NCBI GenBank assembly: GCA_905236665.1
Contig: CAJONF010000057.1
Location: 1-7,990, forward strand
From: an uncultured Selenomonadaceae bacterium
Lineage (GTDB): Bacteria; Bacillota; Negativicutes; Selenomonadales; Selenomonadaceae
DNA: 7,990 bases
Direction of reading: 5' to 3'
A program made the translations under genes and the position numbers. Positions 5,637 through 7,990 of this stretch are shown here, in pieces (position 1 is the first letter of the stretch; every line of letters starts with the position of its first letter). Under the pieces are notes generated by a model. That model searched no databases. It worked only from the letters and a program-made list of their open reading frames with translations, and was not told the DNA's origin.

Positions 5637-7871
5637 TTGCTTAATATAAAAATTTTCGGGATTGTGCAAGGTGTCGGCTTTCGTCCGTTCGTGAAAAATC
5701 TTGCCGATGATAATAAAATTTTAGGAACCGTCGCCAATCGCGGCTCTTACGTTGAAATTTTTGCTCAAGGCTCCGACTTTGATTTGAAAAACTTTTTACA
5801 CGCGCTCCAAACTAAAAATCCGCCGCGTTCTGCGATTTTAAAGATCGATGTCAATCATTTGCCCGATAAAAATTTTCCTGACTTCCAAATTATCGAAAGT
5901 GTTCACGAGTCGGGAGATATTTTTGTTTCGCCGGACATTTCTATCTGCGATAAATGCGCCGAAGAGCTTTTTAATCCTAAAAATCGCCGCTATTTGCACC
6001 CTTTTATTAACTGCACGGCTTGCGGAGCGCGTTTAACCATAATGAAAAATATGCCTTACGACCGCGAACGTACTTCCATGAGCGATTTTCCCATGTGCGA
6101 CGCTTGCAAAGCTGAATATTTTGATAAAAATTCGCGCAGATTCGACGCTCAACCGATTTGTTGCAACGATTGCGGTTGTGAAGTCTATATTTTAGGAAAA
6201 AATCTGCGCGGACATGACGCAATTAAATTTGCTAGAAAAATTTTGGTGAGCGGCGGAATTGTCGCGATAAAAGGTATCGGCGGCTTTCATTTGGCTTGCG
6301 ATGCGCGAAATTTTAATGCTGTTCAACGCCTGCGCAACTCAAAAATTCGTCCGACCAAACCTTTTGCCGTCATGTTTAGGAATATTTCTGCAGTTAAGCG
6401 CGAATGTTTTTTATCAGACGCCGAAAAATTATTTTTAGACAGTCCGCAGAAACCGATTGTTTTACTAGGAACTAGGAACTGGGAACTAGGAACTAGTATT
6501 GCTGAAAATGTCGCGCCGAATATTAATAAATTGGGCGTTTTACTGCCTTATACGCCTTTGCATATGCTTATCTTCGATTTTCCCGACGAAATTACAGATT
6601 TTCCGGACGCTTTGATTATGACTAGCGGAAATCCTTCCGGCGTCCCGATAACCATTGATGACGACGACGCATTGAAAAATTTCGACTACTGCGACGCCAT
6701 TTTGAGCCACAACAGAAAAATTTTGCTCCGCGCTGATGATTCTGTCATGGATTTTATCGAAAATAAGCCGTCAATGGTGCGCAGAAGTCGTGGATTTGCT
6801 CCGCTCCCGTTTTTTTACGATTCAAAAAATAAAAAATCCGTTCTGGCGATTGGCGGCGAATTAAAAAATACTTTTTGCCTAGCAAAGAACAATTTATTTT
6901 ATATTTCGCCTTATATCGGCGACGTTAGCGACATTAGGACGGTCGAAGTGCTCGAAAAATCGATAAAACGTATGGAAAATTTGCTTGAAATTAATCCCGA
7001 AGCCGTTGCTTGCGATTTGCACCCGCGTTATCAAACAACCGCGCTTGCCGAAAAAATTTCTAAGGAATTGGACGTACCGTTGATTAAAATTCAGCACCAC
7101 TACGCGCATATTTTGAGTTGCCTCGCGGAAAATAATCATCACGACGAAGTTATCGGCGTTTCTTTTGACGGAACGGGCTACGGACTCGACGGAACGATTT
7201 GGGGCGGCGAATTTTTTATCTGCAACGAGAAAAATTTTGAGCGCGTCGCGTCGATTAAGCCGTTTACTCAAGCGGGCGGCGATAAATCTGCGCGGGAAGG
7301 CTGGCGAATTGCGCTGAACTTTATAAATCTTGACGTTGCCCGCGAATTACACCTTGCAGACGAAAAAAATCTGCGCGGCGTGAAATTTTTGCTTGATAAA
7401 AATATAAATTGCGTTCGTTCGACGAGCGTCGGCAGAATTTTTGACGCGGTTTCAGCAATTTTAGGAATTTGTAAAATTTCTACATACGAGGGCGAAGCCG
7501 CCATGCGTTTGCAAGCCGCCGCGGAACGTTCTGATAAAAATTTTCGTGCGGAATTCAAAGATACAGATGAAATTATAGAAGAGATTTTAAATCGACGGCT
7601 GAACGGGGAAAATATTTTTGATTTGGCGCGATTTTTTCACGAAAGTTTAGCAGAAATGACAGCGGAAATAATTTTTGGACTAAGTGAGCGAGAAAAAATA
7701 AAAACCGCGGCATTGAGCGGCGGCGTTTTTCAAAATTCGTTGCTAAGTTCGCTTGTAATGGAAAAATTGCGTCGGCGCGGCTTAAAAATTTTACGTCATG
7801 AACTTATCCCGCCCAACGACGGCGGAATTTGCATTGGGCAGGCGATTTTTGCCGGCGAAAAAATTTCTTGA
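5637..7871 (+). CDS. hypF: Carbamoyltransferase HypF, [NiFe]-hydrogenase maturation
   Basis: Full length at 744 residues (E. coli HypF is about 750). HypF converts carbamoyl phosphate and ATP into carbamoyl-AMP and passes the carbamoyl group to the HypE C-terminal cysteine, the source of the cyanide ligands of [NiFe] hydrogenases. Domains in order: acylphosphatase (about 1-90, GVGFRPFV at 12-19 with R16); a double zinc finger with exact C-x2-C-x18-C-x2-C-x24-C-x2-C-x18-C-x2-C spacing (C104 to C179); a YrdC-like domain (about 190-385, including KPFAVMFRN); and a Kae1-like domain with HHYAH (487-491), DGTGYG (511-516), SGGVFQN (694-700) and NDGG (727-730). The start is TTG, with GGAGG nine bases upstream. 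No other hyp or hydrogenase gene lies in the window. A heptamer tandem repeat encodes residues 277-286. The stop codon overlaps the tRNA promoter. Confidence 0.97.
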   Translation: MLNIKIFGIVQGVGFRPFVKNLADDNKILGTVANRGSYVEIFAQGSDFDLKNFLHALQTKNPPRSAILKIDVNHLPDKNFPDFQIIESVHESGDIFVSPDISICDKCAEELFNPKNRRYLHPFINCTACGARLTIMKNMPYDRERTSMSDFPMCDACKAEYFDKNSRRFDAQPICCNDCGCEVYILGKNLRGHDAIKFARKILVSGGIVAIKGIGGFHLACDARNFNAVQRLRNSKIRPTKPFAVMFRNISAVKRECFLSDAEKLFLDSPQKPIVLLGTRNWELGTSIAENVAPNINKLGVLLPYTPLHMLIFDFPDEITDFPDALIMTSGNPSGVPITIDDDDALKNFDYCDAILSHNRKILLRADDSVMDFIENKPSMVRRSRGFAPLPFFYDSKNKKSVLAIGGELKNTFCLAKNNLFYISPYIGDVSDIRTVEVLEKSIKRMENLLEINPEAVACDLHPRYQTTALAEKISKELDVPLIKIQHHYAHILSCLAENNHHDEVIGVSFDGTGYGLDGTIWGGEFFICNEKNFERVASIKPFTQAGGDKSAREGWRIALNFINLDVARELHLADEKNLRGVKFLLDKNINCVRSTSVGRIFDAVSAILGICKISTYEGEAAMRLQAAAERSDKNFRAEFKDTDEIIEEILNRRLNGENIFDLARFFHESLAEMTAEIIFGLSEREKIKTAALSGGVFQNSLLSSLVMEKLRRRGLKILRHELIPPNDGGICIGQAIFAGEKIS
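6464..6496 (+). repeat. Heptanucleotide tandem repeat (RGGAACT) inside hypF
   Basis: A partial unit ACT (6464-6466) is followed by AGGAACT, AGGAACT, GGGAACT, AGGAACT (6467-6494) and a trailing AG, about 4.7 copies. Three units make 21 bp, so the encoded peptide repeats every seven residues (LGTRNWE then LGT, residues 277-286). The array sits in a variable linker of the YrdC-like region just before the conserved LGVLLPYTPLH segment, and the reading frame stays open. Similar heptamer arrays are known as short tandemly repeated repetitive sequences in cyanobacteria; no relation is claimed. Confidence 0.85.
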
Positions 7872-7896
7872 CAGAAATTTTCCTGCGTGATAACAT
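7868..7896 (+). promoter_or_regulatory. Promoter of the tRNA-Ser gene
   Basis: A perfect -35 hexamer TTGACA (7868-7873) is followed, after an optimal 17-bp spacer, by TAACAT (7891-7896, 4 of 6 consensus matches). This predicts a start near 7902-7904, a few bases before the mature tRNA 5' end. The hypF stop codon TGA (7869-7871) lies inside the -35 box. The sequence match is direct; activity is inferred. Confidence 0.75.
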
Positions 7897-7908
7897 TGCA
7901 CGCGTTGC

Positions 7909-7990
7909 GGAGAGTTGTCCGAGCGGCTTAAGGAGCACGACTGGAAATCGTGTGTTACGTTGATAGCGTACCGAGGGTTCAAATCCCTCA
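7909..7990 (+). tRNA. tRNA-Ser(GGA), 3' end cut by the window edge
   Basis: The sequence folds as a class II (long variable arm) tRNA and closely matches the familiar bacterial tRNA-Ser pattern. The 5' acceptor strand GGAGAGT (7909-7915) is followed by U8 and the D arm GUCCGAGCGGC. The anticodon stem CACGA/TCGTG (7936-7940 with 7948-7952) closes loop CTGGAAA with anticodon GGA at 7943-7945, which reads UCC and UCU serine codons. The variable arm pairs TACG with CGTA (7956-7959 with 7967-7970). The T arm is GAGGG-TTCAAAT-CCCTC (7973-7989). A7990 is the first base of the 3' acceptor strand and pairs with T7915; the remaining acceptor bases and any encoded CCA lie beyond the window. The gene lies 37 bp after hypF and has its own promoter. 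Confidence 0.96.

Noticed and set aside
6464..6496. The heptamer array as a CRISPR or a disrupting insertion in hypF
   Set aside because: The units are seven bases with no spacers, far shorter than CRISPR repeats. The hypF frame continues through the array with all downstream motifs intact, so the gene is not a pseudogene.
6894..7558. Two long antisense open frames on the minus strand within hypF (6894-7271 and 7268-7558)
   Set aside because: They lie wholly within the conserved Kae1-like domain of HypF, show no recognisable domain, and follow from the codon bias of the sense gene.
7791..7982. Minus-strand open frame running from within the tRNA-Ser gene into the hypF 3' end
   Set aside because: It is antisense to a clear tRNA and to the conserved NDGG-containing end of HypF, and has no plausible translation signals.
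1..7990. A hidden new defence system, mobile element or biosynthetic cluster in the window
   Set aside because: Nearly all sequence is assigned to known housekeeping families with uniform base composition and codon style. No transposase, integrase, terminal repeats, toxin-antitoxin pair or CRISPR repeats were seen.

Overview
This is an AT-rich bacterial chromosomal window, densely coded, with strong Shine-Dalgarno (SD) sites and several non-ATG starts (TTG for ribF and hypF, GTG for the flavoprotein). That style, with PgeF, RibF and a TrmA/RlmD-family methyltransferase, fits a low-GC bacterium such as a member of the Bacillota. A Negativicutes-like anaerobe is my guess, but no 16S or other decisive marker is present. 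HypF implies [NiFe]-hydrogenase maturation, and so probably a hydrogen-metabolising, often anaerobic, life style.

Layout. Positions 1-1137 (+) hold a GT4-type glycosyltransferase with its ribosome binding site at the left edge. It converges on a five-gene minus-strand block that reads from 5531 down to 1134: pgeF, a cysteine-containing flavodoxin-like oxidoreductase, a small two-helix membrane protein of unknown function, ribF, and rlmD. Three junctions are tight: an 18-bp gap, a 4-bp ATGA overlap and a 17-bp overlap. Only a 51-bp gap precedes ribF, so the block is probably one operon. The glycosyltransferase and rlmD stop codons overlap in a single TTAA, leaving no room for a terminator.

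The 105-bp gap between pgeF and hypF (5532-5636) is the main regulatory region. It holds two divergent sigma70/SigA-like promoters whose -35 hexamers overlap on opposite strands, and a 7-bp inverted repeat with a 5-bp spacer lying across them. hypF (5637-7871, +) is full length, with all four domains recognisable. It carries an in-frame heptanucleotide tandem repeat (RGGAACT) in the linker before the conserved LGVLLPYTPLH segment. A consensus -35 box (TTGACA) overlapping the hypF stop codon starts the promoter of a tRNA-Ser(GGA), which is cut by the right window edge.

The genes are mainly housekeeping: cofactor synthesis (ribF supplies FMN/FAD, plausibly used by the neighbouring flavoprotein), rRNA modification, peptidoglycan quality control and hydrogenase maturation. 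I see no defence system, CRISPR array, mobile element or clearly new multi-gene system. The points worth a second look are the shared divergent promoter with its palindrome, the heptamer array inside hypF, and the unknown membrane protein.
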